A DNA stretch of 64,000 nucleotides from Lanius collurio (taxonomy: Eukaryota > Chordata > Aves > Passeriformes > Laniidae): positions 1,284,796-1,348,795 of the forward strand of contig JACBWW010000069.1 of NCBI GenBank assembly GCA_020086605.1, read 5' to 3'. Below are positions 11,543 through 23,700 of this stretch, piece after piece; position 1 is the stretch's first letter; each line of letters starts with the position of its first letter. The position numbers and the translations under genes are program-made. Under the pieces are notes generated by a model. It made no database searches, was not told the origin of the DNA, and saw only the letters and a list, made by a program, of their open reading frames with translations.

Positions 11543-13374
11543 AACATCCTTATTGTTTCTGCCCAAAAGGAGGCAAGTTACGCACAACTTCAGCTTTGTA
11601 TCAGAAAAAATAAGCTGTGGAGGGCTCTGACTTTTGTCTCCTTGTTCTCCCACAGACATTTCTTGTGGCCCTGAGTATGGCACCTTTAGGCCCAATGTGT
11701 ATTTAGACACTTGAATCACACTAAATTGGATTTCCAAAGCCTCCATCCACATCTAAATTCCTTCACAAATCTTGCTTTTGATCTTTCCAGCTACATCTGT
11801 ATTACCAAATCAGCTCAAAGCTGTACCAGTGCTAGAAATCCACCCCACTGGTTGTTGTTGATATTTAAAGCCCAGCTCCGCTCAGTCCCTGTGTCCACAC
11901 CAGTTCTCCCAGCAGTGACCTCAGGCACAGGGAGCTGGGGGCAGTGGCTGGCTCACACTCCACATCCATGGGCCGTGTGGATGAGGGCACAGAACCAGCA
12001 CCTCCAAGGTTTTAGGACTAAACCACAGGAATAAGGCAGCATTCAGCACTAAAGATGCAGAAGTTTTCTGTAGATGAGAACAGCTTTGTTCACCTCCCAG
12101 ACAGGGAAGGGAGGCTTATATTAAACTGTACTTACAGACCCTGGAATGGGGCCATCCAAGGAAAGAAGGGCTGTTGAGTGGATGCTTCTATTTTTCTGTT
12201 CTCTCATAATACAGCTATACAATTTGTTTTGTACTCCTGAACCAAACAATTGCACATTCACAGTTGGAGGTAGGGTATAAATATTGTCTCTGGCTGATCC
12301 CTTGATCCTGCCGTCCTTGCTGAATTAATCACACTCACAGATCAATCCAGGATTTGTTGCTGGCAGAGCAGATGGCCAGGCAGACTGCAGTTGTGAGCAA
12401 GGCGGGCACGTTCTCCTTCCAATTATCAAGCAGCATTTTCCAACAGTAGATATTTAAAATTAGACGTTATTTTGAAGAAATGCTAGATCTCTCTTGTTCC
12501 TCCTTCAGCTCCATGGGGACAATGACCCCTGATTTTTGCTCTACTTCCATCTTCTAAGGCTCAGTCAAAGTACAAGATGGCTGGTGCCCCTTTTCACTGG
12601 ATGTTTTCTGCCCCATTTTCTTCTGCTGTCGTCCAGTTTTCCCCAGAAACGAGGTGACAACACCAGCTGCTGTTTGGCACAAAGATTTTAAGGGTGCATT
12701 ATATTAATTGCTGAGCTGAGGGCTGCAGGAAAGAGAAGCTGCATTCTCATGGCACAGAACAGCAGGAACGGGGTGACAGTGTGTGCCTTTCAAACAGCCT
12801 GTATGGGACTTCCCATCGCAGGAGTAAATTTGCCGTGAAAGACAGACGTGCTGTTTTCCCAGTGTTTACATCTGTTCTGCATTGAGAGTCCCTCTGGATG
12901 ATAATTGCTCCTGTCTCCCCTCTGTCCCCTGCTGAGGAGCTGTGAGAGCTGTCAGGGGAGTTTCAGCCGAGCTCCATCACATTCTGTGGGGGACACCTCA
13001 CACTGCTCCAGAGGTGAGCAGGGTTAAGCCAGAGTGTGTTTGCAGTCCTTGAAAGAATGAAACCCAACAGGACAGTCTGGAGGAGACATCCCCCCATGGT
13101 GGGACACAATGGGCCACTCTGATTAACCACCTCTATGCAAATGCATTGAAATCATCCCCTTCACTTCATGGCTAGAGAAAAGACAGGGAGGTTTGACAGA
13201 CCACGGTGAGGCTGCTGTGTGTGGGATGCTGCCCATACACATGGCATCCGACAGTCCTTTATCCACACAGGATTACAGCATCTTAACAGCACCCAAGGAA
13301 CAGCAGATATGGAAAAAAGCCCACAACACCTGGGAGGGGAACAGTGCCCAAGTTTACAATGATGTGAACTTAGA

Positions 13375-13812
13375 ACCATGGAATCCCAGAATGGTTTGGG
13401 TTTAAAGGGACCTTAAAGATCATCTGGTTCCAATGCCCTTGCCCTAGACAAAGACACCTTCTCAGGTTGCTCCAAGCCCTGTCTAACCTGGCCAGAAACA
13501 CTTCCAGGGATGGAGCAGCCACAGCTTCTCTGGATAATCTGTGCCAGGGCCTTACCACCCTCACAGTCAAAAATTTCTTTCAGTTATTCAATCTAAACCT
13601 ACTCTTTCAGTTTGAAGCCATTCCCCCTTGTCCTGGTACTCCAGGCCCCTGTAAATATTCTCTCTCCATCTTACTTGTAGGCTCCTTTCAGGTGCTCTTC
13701 TCCAGGCTGAACAATCCAAATTCCATCAATCTTTTGCCACAGCAGAGGTGCTCTATCTCTCTGATCAACTTAGTGGCCTCCTGTGGACTCACTCCAACAG
13801 GTCAATGACATG
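13375..13812 (-). repeat. CR1 LINE 3' fragment
   Basis: Reverse-complement CR1 starting 'ccatggaatcccagaatgg' and including 'gccagggccttaccacc' and 'gaagccattcccccttgtcc'. It runs on into the older body sequence 'ctccaggctgaacaatcc'. The upper limit is approximate. Confidence 0.9.
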
Positions 13813-14613
13813 CCAGAAGTGTCCTAACCACCACCAGAGAATATTCACTGTTTAGTATTTCACCCTTTGCTGCTTCCCACAAAATGAAAATTCGGTGTTA
13901 ATAAAAAACTTCAGGTATGCAACTGCTAAGCCTTATGTTCAACCTTTCAATATCCAAACCTGCCAGATACAAATGTGTATTAATTTGAAAAATTAAAAGC
14001 TAAAGCCAGGGATCCTTGTACTTCAGAACTATATTTATTTTAAAAAGTCTAGAATTGACATTTCCAATGCCTTGAACACAGCACAAACCAAGCCAATCCA
14101 CTCCCTTACTCCGCAGCCCAGAGAGAGAATGCCAATTCCCCAAGATGTTGATCCCAGATACGTACTTTTAGAACTACAACTCCTTTTTCCTGCTGTGCTG
14201 TAGGAACCTATACCCCTGCATGCCTGGCAGTTCAAGGCTGCTCTTCAAGAACACCAGGGCTGCCTCTCAGATCCCTGAAAAATTCTCTATTTCCCAGTAA
14301 TTATCACTTAAACTGTGTGCTCAAACCAGCCTCAAGGCCAGCTCAGCACACAGGACCGATTCCCTGGGCTCCGTTCCCTTCTGGAGGAGGTGGGAACAAA
14401 TGACATCTCCACAGCTCTTCTTTTGCTGCCGGAGAGAAGCAGTTACCTGCCCTAAGGGAAGCCCCTGCAGAGAATGTAACCAAACTGGAGTTACATGTGT
14501 AGAAGCCAAAGCCAAGCTCTCCAGCATTTATAAGACCCTCTGTACAAGCTTTCCCACAGGAAGCTGAGCATAATTTTTTTAGACCTTGTAGTACATCACC
14601 AAAACTGCATCTG

Positions 14614-15065
14614 ACACTGATGCCATGACGATTTTTGCCTTTTCTTTTAAACCCCGTTTATACCTTTTTACAATTTCTGTATTCTTAATGCTTTTTGCCT
14701 ACATTCTTGGACTTGTTTTTTCAGCTAGGAGACTAAACATTTTAGAAGCTTCACAGTTAGGGATCAGTGTGCCCCAGACCCCAAGGTCCTGTCCAGAATA
14801 CATTCTGATAACTAAGATAGAGCCATCCAGGGGAAGGTTCCTTGGGGAGGGGGGCTCATTCAAGCCTCTCACTGGGGAATTTTTGATAGATATGCTAATT
14901 ATTAAGACCTATAATGTTATACCAGATCTTTTGGGGGTGGGCATTGCAGTGGGCACTGAGGTGCATTCAACCTGGACATTTGACCTAAGGATCCTTAAAA
15001 TAAATACCAAGGTAAAATCCCTTTTTCCCTTCTAACCGTTTAAGACCAGGAAAAGGCATCAACAC
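14614..15065 (+). mobile_element. Probable solo LTR of an endogenous retrovirus with 4-bp target duplication
   Basis: The element at 14618..15061 (444 bp) begins TGATGCC and ends GGCATCA, a perfect 7-base terminal inverted repeat with the retroviral TG...CA ends. It is flanked on both sides by ACAC (14614..14617 and 15062..15065). A polyadenylation signal AATAAA lies at 14999..15004, near the 3' side as expected for a plus-strand LTR. No gag, pol or env reading frame lies next to it, so it looks like the solo LTR left by recombination. A 4-bp duplication is typical of gammaretrovirus-like (ERV1) insertions; assignment to that class is inference. A 136-codon open frame inside it has no recognisable protein features. 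Confidence 0.75.
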
Positions 15066-16984
15066 AACTGTGCCAACTAACAAGTGCAGGGGATGACCCA
15101 CCTGCCACATCTTCTGTTTTGTTCCAAGAGGTGCGGCCCACCTTAAATCCTCACCTCTGCCATACAGGAGTGCAGCTGAACAAATTCCAACCACTGTTAC
15201 ACCCAAGGAGCACCTCATGTCCTTCCCATGGCTCCACCAGCCCTCCCTCTCAGGGCTGCTTAATACCCATTCTGCCTCTCAATGGCACCGTATCAGAATC
15301 TCACCTGCCTTTGCTTGGCTTCACCCTCACCTGCACCTAAACAAGTTGCATCAAAAGGAAGTTGCAGGAACTTCACCTGAGAGGAGCTTGGGGGAGCCAA
15401 CTTGTATTCCAGTCAATCCCATAACCCATGGAACAGTAGGCACAGGCATACTCACATGCTCTGTCTCACACAGACAGGGATTGCCCCAGCTTCCATCCCC
15501 AGAAGTGTTCCAGGCCAGGTTGGACAGGGCTTGGAGCAACATGGGATAGTGGAAGGTGTCCCTGCCCATGGTAGGAGTGGAACTGGATAGTATTTAAGGT
15601 CCCTTCCAACCCAAACCACCCTGTGACTCCTCTTCCAGCTCCTCTAGAACAAACTAAGCTCTCCTCTGTATTATTCCTGCCAAGCTGTGGGATGTCCTTA
15701 GCAAACTCCCAGCCCTGTGCAAGCCATCTCTTCACACACTGGGAAGGGAAAGCACCAGCTGCGAGATAGTCAGGCTGCAGGTACACTGCGGGCTTGTCCT
15801 GCTGTGCAGAGGTTTCCCATTTTGATTCCTACTCCCTCTCTTGCTTTGATTTTAATTACTACTCAACTGACCTTTCCATCATAACTATTAGAAGCCAATG
15901 ACCTTTCCTGAATGGAAGCAGCTGCCCTTCACTTCATATCCCTGGATCTCCTGGCAATTTTCTTTATTCTGCTGGGGTTTTTACTGCCTGTGGTGGGGCA
16001 GTACCAATAAACTATTACCCATTTCCTAGCAAAGCACACTCAGTGACCAGCAGAGAAGGCCACAGGACCTGACAGGTGACCCTCTCCCATGGGAGAGGTA
16101 TTTATTCCTTTTTTTTTAATCTCCTTTTCTGGAGAACCATTCTTCTTCCACAGCAGCTTTTACTTCCCCAAGCTTTTGGCAACAGATTTTGCCGTCTCGG
16201 TGACAGAGACGCCATTCAGGAGCCAGATGTGCTGAAGCAGCTGTGCATTTTCTCCTTCATAGAGTTCTCTCACCTGGGAGCAAAGGGGTGTATTTCTATC
16301 ATGTCTAATCTGAGGCCTATTAATGCTGTTCTTTAGCGTTGGCAGAAATAATGTCAGGTACTGAATTCCTTGGATTATAGTAGGCAGTTTTTTCAACAAC
16401 AGAGGAATTAAAATCTCCAGAGATCATGACAGCATGAAACAGCAAGAAGGCAGAAAAGGAATGCTTAGATCAAATTAATGCAGTGGTCTCTTGGGCAGGA
16501 GATGAGCCAACAACTGTGGGAAAGTAAAAGTACTGTGTTCCTCTGTCTCCTTGGCAGCTACTCTGACACTGTGCAGGGGGCACCTGCTCTCTGTATCGTA
16601 TTCCACAGCCCCAGGTTCTGCCAGGAGCCTTGGCCTCGTGGAAGAAGGTGGAACAAGGAATTTATGTGACACTCCAGACTGACATCGAGCCCCAGGCTGC
16701 CTTGCACCTCCCCTGGAAGCAGTGGGAGGTCTGTGACACAAAGGTGCAAAGCAGCAGAGCACAGCAGTTCCCTGCAGTATTCCAGCAGCTCCTCTCCTCC
16801 CCATCATACAGATGGAAAAAGGAATTATTTTAGGTAGAACAGCAAATAAGGGAGCACTCAAGACTGACGATATGGTACAAGTCCAAAGCAAACTCCAGGA
16901 AGCTGAGGAGGAAGGTCATACCAAGCATTACCAGATTCTCCCTATCAGACAGGAACCACTTTGCAATTAAAACAGGGCAACACA
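15066..16984. other. Intergenic sequence between the solo LTR and the GMFB 3' end
   Basis: Contains one forward CR1 fragment (15498..15632). The rest has no recognisable exon or RNA gene. Confidence 0.65.
15498..15632 (+). repeat. CR1 LINE 3' end
   Basis: Forward CR1: 'agaagtgttccaggccaggt', 'gggcttggagcaacatggga', 'ggaaggtgtccctgcccatg' and 'ggtcccttccaacccaaacc', ending 'ctgtgactcc'. Confidence 0.92.
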
Positions 16985-19900
16985 ACCTCTTAATGAAACA
17001 TTTTATTTAAACCAATACAAGCACCATGCTTAGCAAAAAAAAGATTTGGTTTAAAGTAAACATGCAATGTGAAGTAGCAGAGACTTAACAGCGTATGGAA
17101 ACTGTACTGGTTACTGGTATTTTCATGGAACTGCCAAATTCTCAAATCTGGCCATGAACCTCTCAAACCTTTTAAAACAAGTCTGAACCACAGAACAAAC
17201 ACAAGAGTTTCACTGAGCCCCTTCTCATGTCCCACCACAGCTCCATTTCACAGTCACTACGTGTAGGTATAAAAAGAAAATTGCATGATATTTATTTTTG
17301 GAATGCTCTGAAGTAAAGAATTGAATTCTCTTGCTTCTGCCTGTTTGAGTCAGACTCCTGTCATCAGTTTAACAGAGTTTCTGGACCAGCTATTTTACAG
17401 TTAAAGATACAAAAATGGAATCCTGGTACAAATGCAAAAGATGCTCCTTTGGAGAAGTGAGAAAGGTGTCAACACCTGCATTATTGCCTCCTTTAATAGA
17501 TCAGAACAGTATTCATGATACTAGAAATACACTTAAACCATCAAATACCAGCATTTACATTTTCTGTTAAAAAGATTCAAAACACTACAAGTCTATTTCA
17601 TGGGCTGACATGCAAACTCATGCTTTAATTCAGCTTACCATCAATGAATAGGATTACAAGAGCTGTATCCCAGCCATCTAGTCAATATTTAAAGCAAACC
17701 TGATTAATTGTGGCAGAAGTCTCCCTTGGAGAAACCTTTAACTCCAGACCAGGGATTTTATGGCCAACTTAATAACTCCTGAAAAACAGGAGCTCCCAAT
17801 GGAAAATGCTGACTCTCAGACCGTTAGCTACAAAGCCTCCCCTAGGTTAATTTACGTTGTCCTTTAGATTCTCTCTTTAGAGGTCTGAAAATTCAAAAGA
17901 AATGTGTGATTACAGATGGGCAACTCACCAGCAAAGCCCAGCTGGAACATACTGGCCTGAACATGGACTCATCTGCCTCCCACTGAGCCTAGGGGGGCAG
18001 CAGCACAGAACACACAGTTCTACAGATAAAGTGGGGAAAGGATGTTATGAAAACAAGGATTATTTGTGCAGGAAAGACCTGGACATAATGATGTCTTTGT
18101 TTAATCAAGTGTTAGCACTACCTGCATCTCAAAAGGCCAGGACAATTAGCAGCAGCCAGTTGTGTCAAAACACTGCATTAAGACCAAGGAGAACACAAAC
18201 AAGGCTGGAACAGCAAACACTCTCAGCACACACGTCCTCCCAGTACCTGCAGCTGCTTCCACAGCTCAGGCAGGGGAGGGAGGAACAGCTGCCAGGCAGG
18301 GCTGGCTGAAGAGTCGTACTGGTGGGCTGAGCAGCATCAACAGCACCTTTTCAGGAGAAACTGGGCCTTACCACTCTCATGAGGATCTGTTTGCTTCCTG
18401 CAAGGCTGGAGGGGCAGCACCCAAGGCAGAAAGTGCTGAAGTGAGGCACGAGAACATGTGAAGTGGAAGAACTTGGCTGAAGATTCAGCTGTAAGGAGCA
18501 ATGTTTCCTTGGCAGAAGGTGGAGGAATCCAGAGATGAAAGGTCAAATTCGATCATTTCATGCAGCAGCTCCTCCCTTCCCTCCTGACACAGGCCTCTTG
18601 TACAGTTACTTTTGTGCAGACCTGTGCAGGCAGCAGTTGGCTGCTGGCAGCCCACCAGTGTACAAAGTACAACAGACACGATTAATCCAGTTTTTCCTCA
18701 CTGCAAATCAAGCTGAACATTCCAAGCAGCAGCTTCCCTCTTGCCCACACTGTACTTTGACATGCCTCACCTTTAGTACAATCCCCAAAAAACCTCAAAA
18801 GAGATTCTAGCTGTTTCCAGACTGATGCTTGGAATGACACTATCCTTGAAGCCAAAATCTTATTTATACAATGTGTGTCACAAAAGACATTGTTTTTATT
18901 GATCCGCAGTACAGAATGATCAAGCAACAGTTCCATAATCAACATTTTTTCATCCAGGGAAATGAAATGAAATTGTTTTTCCAGTTCAGTATGTTAACAC
19001 AGAAATTTAATTACAAGCACTTCTTTCCCACATCAAAAGATCGATTTAATTGGATCATTCCAACACGTATTTGGAAAAGCTCCTCTCAAGTCAGATTTAT
19101 ATACAAATAAGTGAGCAATAACATCAAACTAAGAAGAGATTTGCCAACACTGAGGACCTTCGCAAATAAATTCCTTGTGATCTTGCAGAAATTAGTGTTT
19201 TAACACTAACACAGCCTATGTTGACAAATGAAAAATAACCCCACTTTCAGCAAAGGTTTCACAGCATGAAATACTGGCCTCCAAATTTAACACTGCATTC
19301 CTTCCCACCGAGCAGATTGGTTGGGGCAGCTGTATTTTAAGGTATGTTATCAACAGGAAGCTGCTCTTACGCAGATACTTGTTCAGTAGCACAACAAACA
19401 CTCACGAGCAAGATAGGGAGAGACTGTCCCATGAGTGCTCCTCCTGCCACGGCACGGGCTGAACGTGTCCCACATCAGACAACTACTCTATTCAATATAA
19501 AACAGACCTGTAAAAAGACTGGTCATTTATAAAAGTTAAATACTATTTTCACATTAGATTTGCTGTTTCAAAGAGATGAACTGTTAAGTAGATGTAAATC
19601 AAATGATCACTTATGCAAAAGCTTCATCTGGAATGTAATTTTGACCAAAAAGCCGTTAAGAAAGTTAGAGATTGTAATTAAAGTACTCAAAAGCTATGTG
19701 TGGCCAACTCCTGTAACAAAAAACTTTTATAAATTGTTCATTATCACGAAAAGCTTTAACCTCCTGACTCCTACAAATGGAGCAGATGATTGGAATTTTA
19801 AAGAAAATGAGGTTGGCTTTTTGTTTTAACAGATGTCAACTGCAGCACGAGGCACTAGGAACAAATATTACTTGGATTCTTTAACAAAGTTTTTACCAAA

Positions 19901-20744
19901 TTTGTAAGAAGTGGCAGTGTAAAATTCTCAAGTCCTTTTAAAGCTAACAAATGAAAGGCACACAGTATCACCAGGTGTTCAGATAACAGGAAATGAGCAG
20001 AGGTAAACTTCTCAACAGCGTCAGAATAGAGATGCAAGAAGAAATCTGGTACAAGAGGAACCAGAATTGTAGTTCAGCCCTTGGTTATCAGCTAGTTCCT
20101 GTGAGACTGTATTAGCATGAGAACTGGACAGTCAAAGCTTTGCCCTGAATTTTAGAAAGATTGACTCAGGCAACTGAGGAATTACTGGAATGACAAAAAT
20201 TAGTTCCAAAAATATGAGACAGTTCACATGGACTCAATGGAAAGATAAATGGATGGATTTGCTGTATAAGGATTTTGAATTTTTAATACCAAACTAATGC
20301 TTCCAGGGAGTAGTTTTCAAAATTGAGAAGACATTAAGTCAAAAAATCTGGTAAGTGACAGTACACAAATTCTGCATAAAAATGGCTAATGTGTGTCATA
20401 AGGATGTGTTTGTAGCTCAGAAAAAGTTAGCGTCAGCTTCCAAATGATGTTTGTACACGGTTATAAATCTGGAACTGAACTATTTTAGTTACAGAAATAT
20501 TAGTCACAGGAGTGCAAAAGGAGTCCCTGCAGAGGAGTATTCCCTTTTAGCAGGTACAAATAAGGAAACACCTGCAAAGATTTGTTACTTCAAGGAGACA
20601 GACCTGCTATTCTTTGCACAAACTGCACAAGAGAGATACTGCAGGAGACAGCTGTGAATACAGTGCATTGCTTGGATGTAAGTATTCATGTCTGGTTCCA
20701 GTATCACCAGGATGGTACATAAATACTTAGAACAGAGGTTTTCC
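16985..20744 (-). other. GMFB: GMFB 3' UTR (long)
   Basis: Sequence from the GMFB stop codon to a polyadenylation signal at 17002..17007, followed on the gene strand by a GT-rich run (GGTTGTGTTG). It is about 3.8 kb, AT-rich, and essentially free of CR1 insertions. A long 3' UTR is known for vertebrate GMFB. A further TTTATT (AATAAA on the gene strand) near 17290 and others upstream could give shorter forms. Extent is inferred from the signals, not from transcript data. Confidence 0.65.
17002..17007 (-). terminator. GMFB distal polyadenylation signal
   Basis: AATAAA on the minus strand, followed within 30 bases by GT-rich sequence. This is the last such signal before the sequence character changes, and it fits the end of a long GMFB 3' UTR. 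Confidence 0.55.
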
Positions 20745-23700
20745 TTAGTGGAAGAAGCCCAGTTTCTCACGCAGCCATTCTTCAGTTAGGTCTTCTGTAT
20801 TTCTGATTTCGAATACCTAAACAAAATGGCATTGCATCAATTCCTGAGGTATGGGACTGGGAAGAGATAAGCACACAATGCAAGCAGCACCTTTCCACAC
20901 ACGTTGTCTGAGCTGTGATAAACTAGTCACCAACATACAATTTTCAGGTGCTTTCTTGGAAGCATCAGCTCAGTGGAAAATACGCAAGACTAAGTGGCAA
21001 AGAACATCACACACTTAAACAAGAACCTCCTAATTTCTATTTCTAGGCTTCACTCTTGTCCCTTAAGAATGTGAGAGAAGCACATGTACTACATTTTAAA
21101 ATAACCCTGAAGTGGCCCCATCTCACATGCATTATCTCAGCAAGTTGCTATTTTGAAGAATACAAATTAATTTCATGTCTAGGTTGATTTAAGCCCCAAG
21201 TTCAGTAATTTTGCTCAGTCCAACATACAATTATTTTTTCTTTGAACTGAAATAAATATGTAATATCCAGTAGCATACTGTTTTACCTGTAAAATATCTC
21301 AAAAAAACTTGGGAGAAAAAGCCCAACAAAATCCTAAAAGCATAGAATGGTTTGGGTTGGAAGGGACCTTAAAGCTCATCTCATTCCAACTCCCCTGCCA
21401 TGGGCAGGGACACCCACTTTCTCAGGCTGCTCCAAGCACGATCCAACCTGGCCTTGAACATTTCCATGGATGCCACAACATCTCTGGGCAAAACCCCCAA
21501 AACAACCTGAAAACTACCAACCCAACACTTTGAGAAATCTTAAAATGAGCCTATAATGCAGTCTTGAAGCAGAAAACAAGGTCCAAAACACCAATATACT
21601 CTTTCCATTTCACGTGGGCAAGTAACTGGTTGGGGTTTGGGGTTCTTTTTATATAGCCTGAAAAGAAACAATGTTAATGCCCACTGGAGTCCATGAGATG
21701 CCCACAGACAGAAGTCAGGCAATTTTACAAATTCACAGGCCTTCAAAATGGAAAAATCCCAAAATTCAGTGTTACAAGAACGGAACAGCTTAACAGAAGC
21801 CAAGCTAATATGCTAGTCACTGGGGAGTGATGAGAGAACTCAGCTGAGTCATGTGCAAAAATCACACCAGGAGGAAGTCACAGCATGAGTTAAAATGAAA
21901 CACAGCTCAGCAAATGGCAAGAATAAAGCACATTTGAAGAACAAGCAGGCAACCCCAACTGGAGACAGCCTGTGTTCTCCTGCTTCAGGAGGAAGATGAA
22001 TGATCACAAACCTCTATACCCAGTTGTGGACTTGCATTCAAAAGCCATTCAGGCTGAATTTCTCCCATTTCAGAGGTAACAGGAACTCCAACTAAGCTAC
22101 TTCCCAGGCTTTCACCTTCTTCTCACCAACTCTTTCTTCTTGCTTACTGTTTTCCAGTAAGCTTCCTTACAGTTCTCAGGCCTCCAAGATGCAGTTTCAA
22201 CAGATCTAAAAAAAGATTTCTTGGGGCTGTGCTGATTGTTTTTACCATCTTGTGCTTCCTTCCTATTGAATCCTGTCAACTTGAGGTCTAATTTAAAACA
22301 CATGTGTATTTTCTTAAAAGGTATAGCTGGAAGAAGCAGAAGCTGGATGGGGCTTGGAGCAACCTGGTCTAGTGGAAGGTGTCTCTGCCCTTGGCAGGGG
22401 GTTTGAACAAAAGAACATTAAGGTCCCTTCCAGCCCAAGCCATTCTATGATTCATAGTTCTCCTACTGGCCCAACAGACATTTTTATGGGGATGTTAAAG
22501 GACTCAGCAGGATAAGAAAGACCTGAAGGGAACAGTGCTGTTGGAAGTGCTGAAGTCATTTCCCATGGTATGAAAAACCTGAAGCAGCTACTGATTCTAT
22601 TAAGCTTTACTGCTTGAGGCTAAAAGGAGTCTAGGTGCCAATTAGGCAAAGATTTCAGAGATCTCCAAAATGAAAAACAGGTGATATTTCATTTCTAAAA
22701 CATACATGCAGCTAGGCCTAGTGAATGCAGTGATTTCTTCTGGTGCCAGTACTGGAAGAACCCAACACAGGAAGAAATTGTTCATCACTTGGCAAATGCT
22801 ACTTGCTCTGCAGGCTGTTCTGCAAGCATCCAGCCCCAGGAACCAGCTAAACTGATCTGTTCCACACCACACTAAGGCTTCAGTCTATTCTTCCCATCAG
22901 TAAAGTCCTCCCCCACAGCAAAGATGTCCATCCTACTGAAGGATATTTTTGTTTTAGAGAACGCTGTTCCTCCTGGTGTTTTAGGGTATAGAAATCTCCA
23001 CACATACTCGTCCTTTAGTCTTCCTAAACCAGGCTCTGTTCCCTGTAATCACAAAGTCTCACAAAACCCTTCTTGCCATCAGTTCAAGCAAGACACAACA
23101 CAACCTACAGTGAAGGGGAAGAGAGTTATTTCAGAGGCCAGTTATACCTTAGTGAGTTCAGCTGTCTGTACAAGCTTATTCTTGCTTCCAGCATACATCA
23201 TCTGCTGCTCAGGCTTACATCCTGTAGTTATGGGGGAGGGGGAAAAAAAAAAAGGGGTTGTTTCATTATTTTGACTATAACACTTCAAAATTAAGGTTGG
23301 GCATTTTTTTAAGAATCCAAACTGAAAGCTAAGGACATTCACAAAGAGATTCTCAGCTAACTACAGAAGAATATGCTCAGTAGTTGCTAAACTCTTTTAT
23401 ATACCTAATTACTCTAGCTCTGAAAAATGAAGGGTAAAACAGTGCAATCAGTTTATCTTCTTCCAGGAGATAACAAGGATAATCCAGTAATACCAGCAAG
23501 CTACACTGTTACAATAAAGAACACAGATGGAAGCCCAGGAGCAATTCAGCTCTATAAACCCAAACCAAAACCCAGGTTATTTGGCTTCTATTAAAATTAC
23601 ACTGTGCCCTGTGCAAGTGAGTTGATGTTGAGGGTTGCTGTGACATAAGCAGAGCATACTCTATACCGCTCTCTGCAAATTTGGGATGATCCAGGATTAA

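Larger units (their letters stand above)
8171..14613. other. Intergenic sequence between CNIH1 and GMFB, left part
   Basis: No exon of a recognisable gene. It contains CR1 fragments at 8789..8893, 10363..10651, 11404..11542 and 13375..13812. The stretches between them are AT-rich, with short frames only. Nothing else can be supported. Confidence 0.7.

Noticed and set aside
14625..15035. 136-codon open frame
   Set aside because: Falls entirely inside the solo LTR. No protein family features are visible, and LTRs do not normally encode this.
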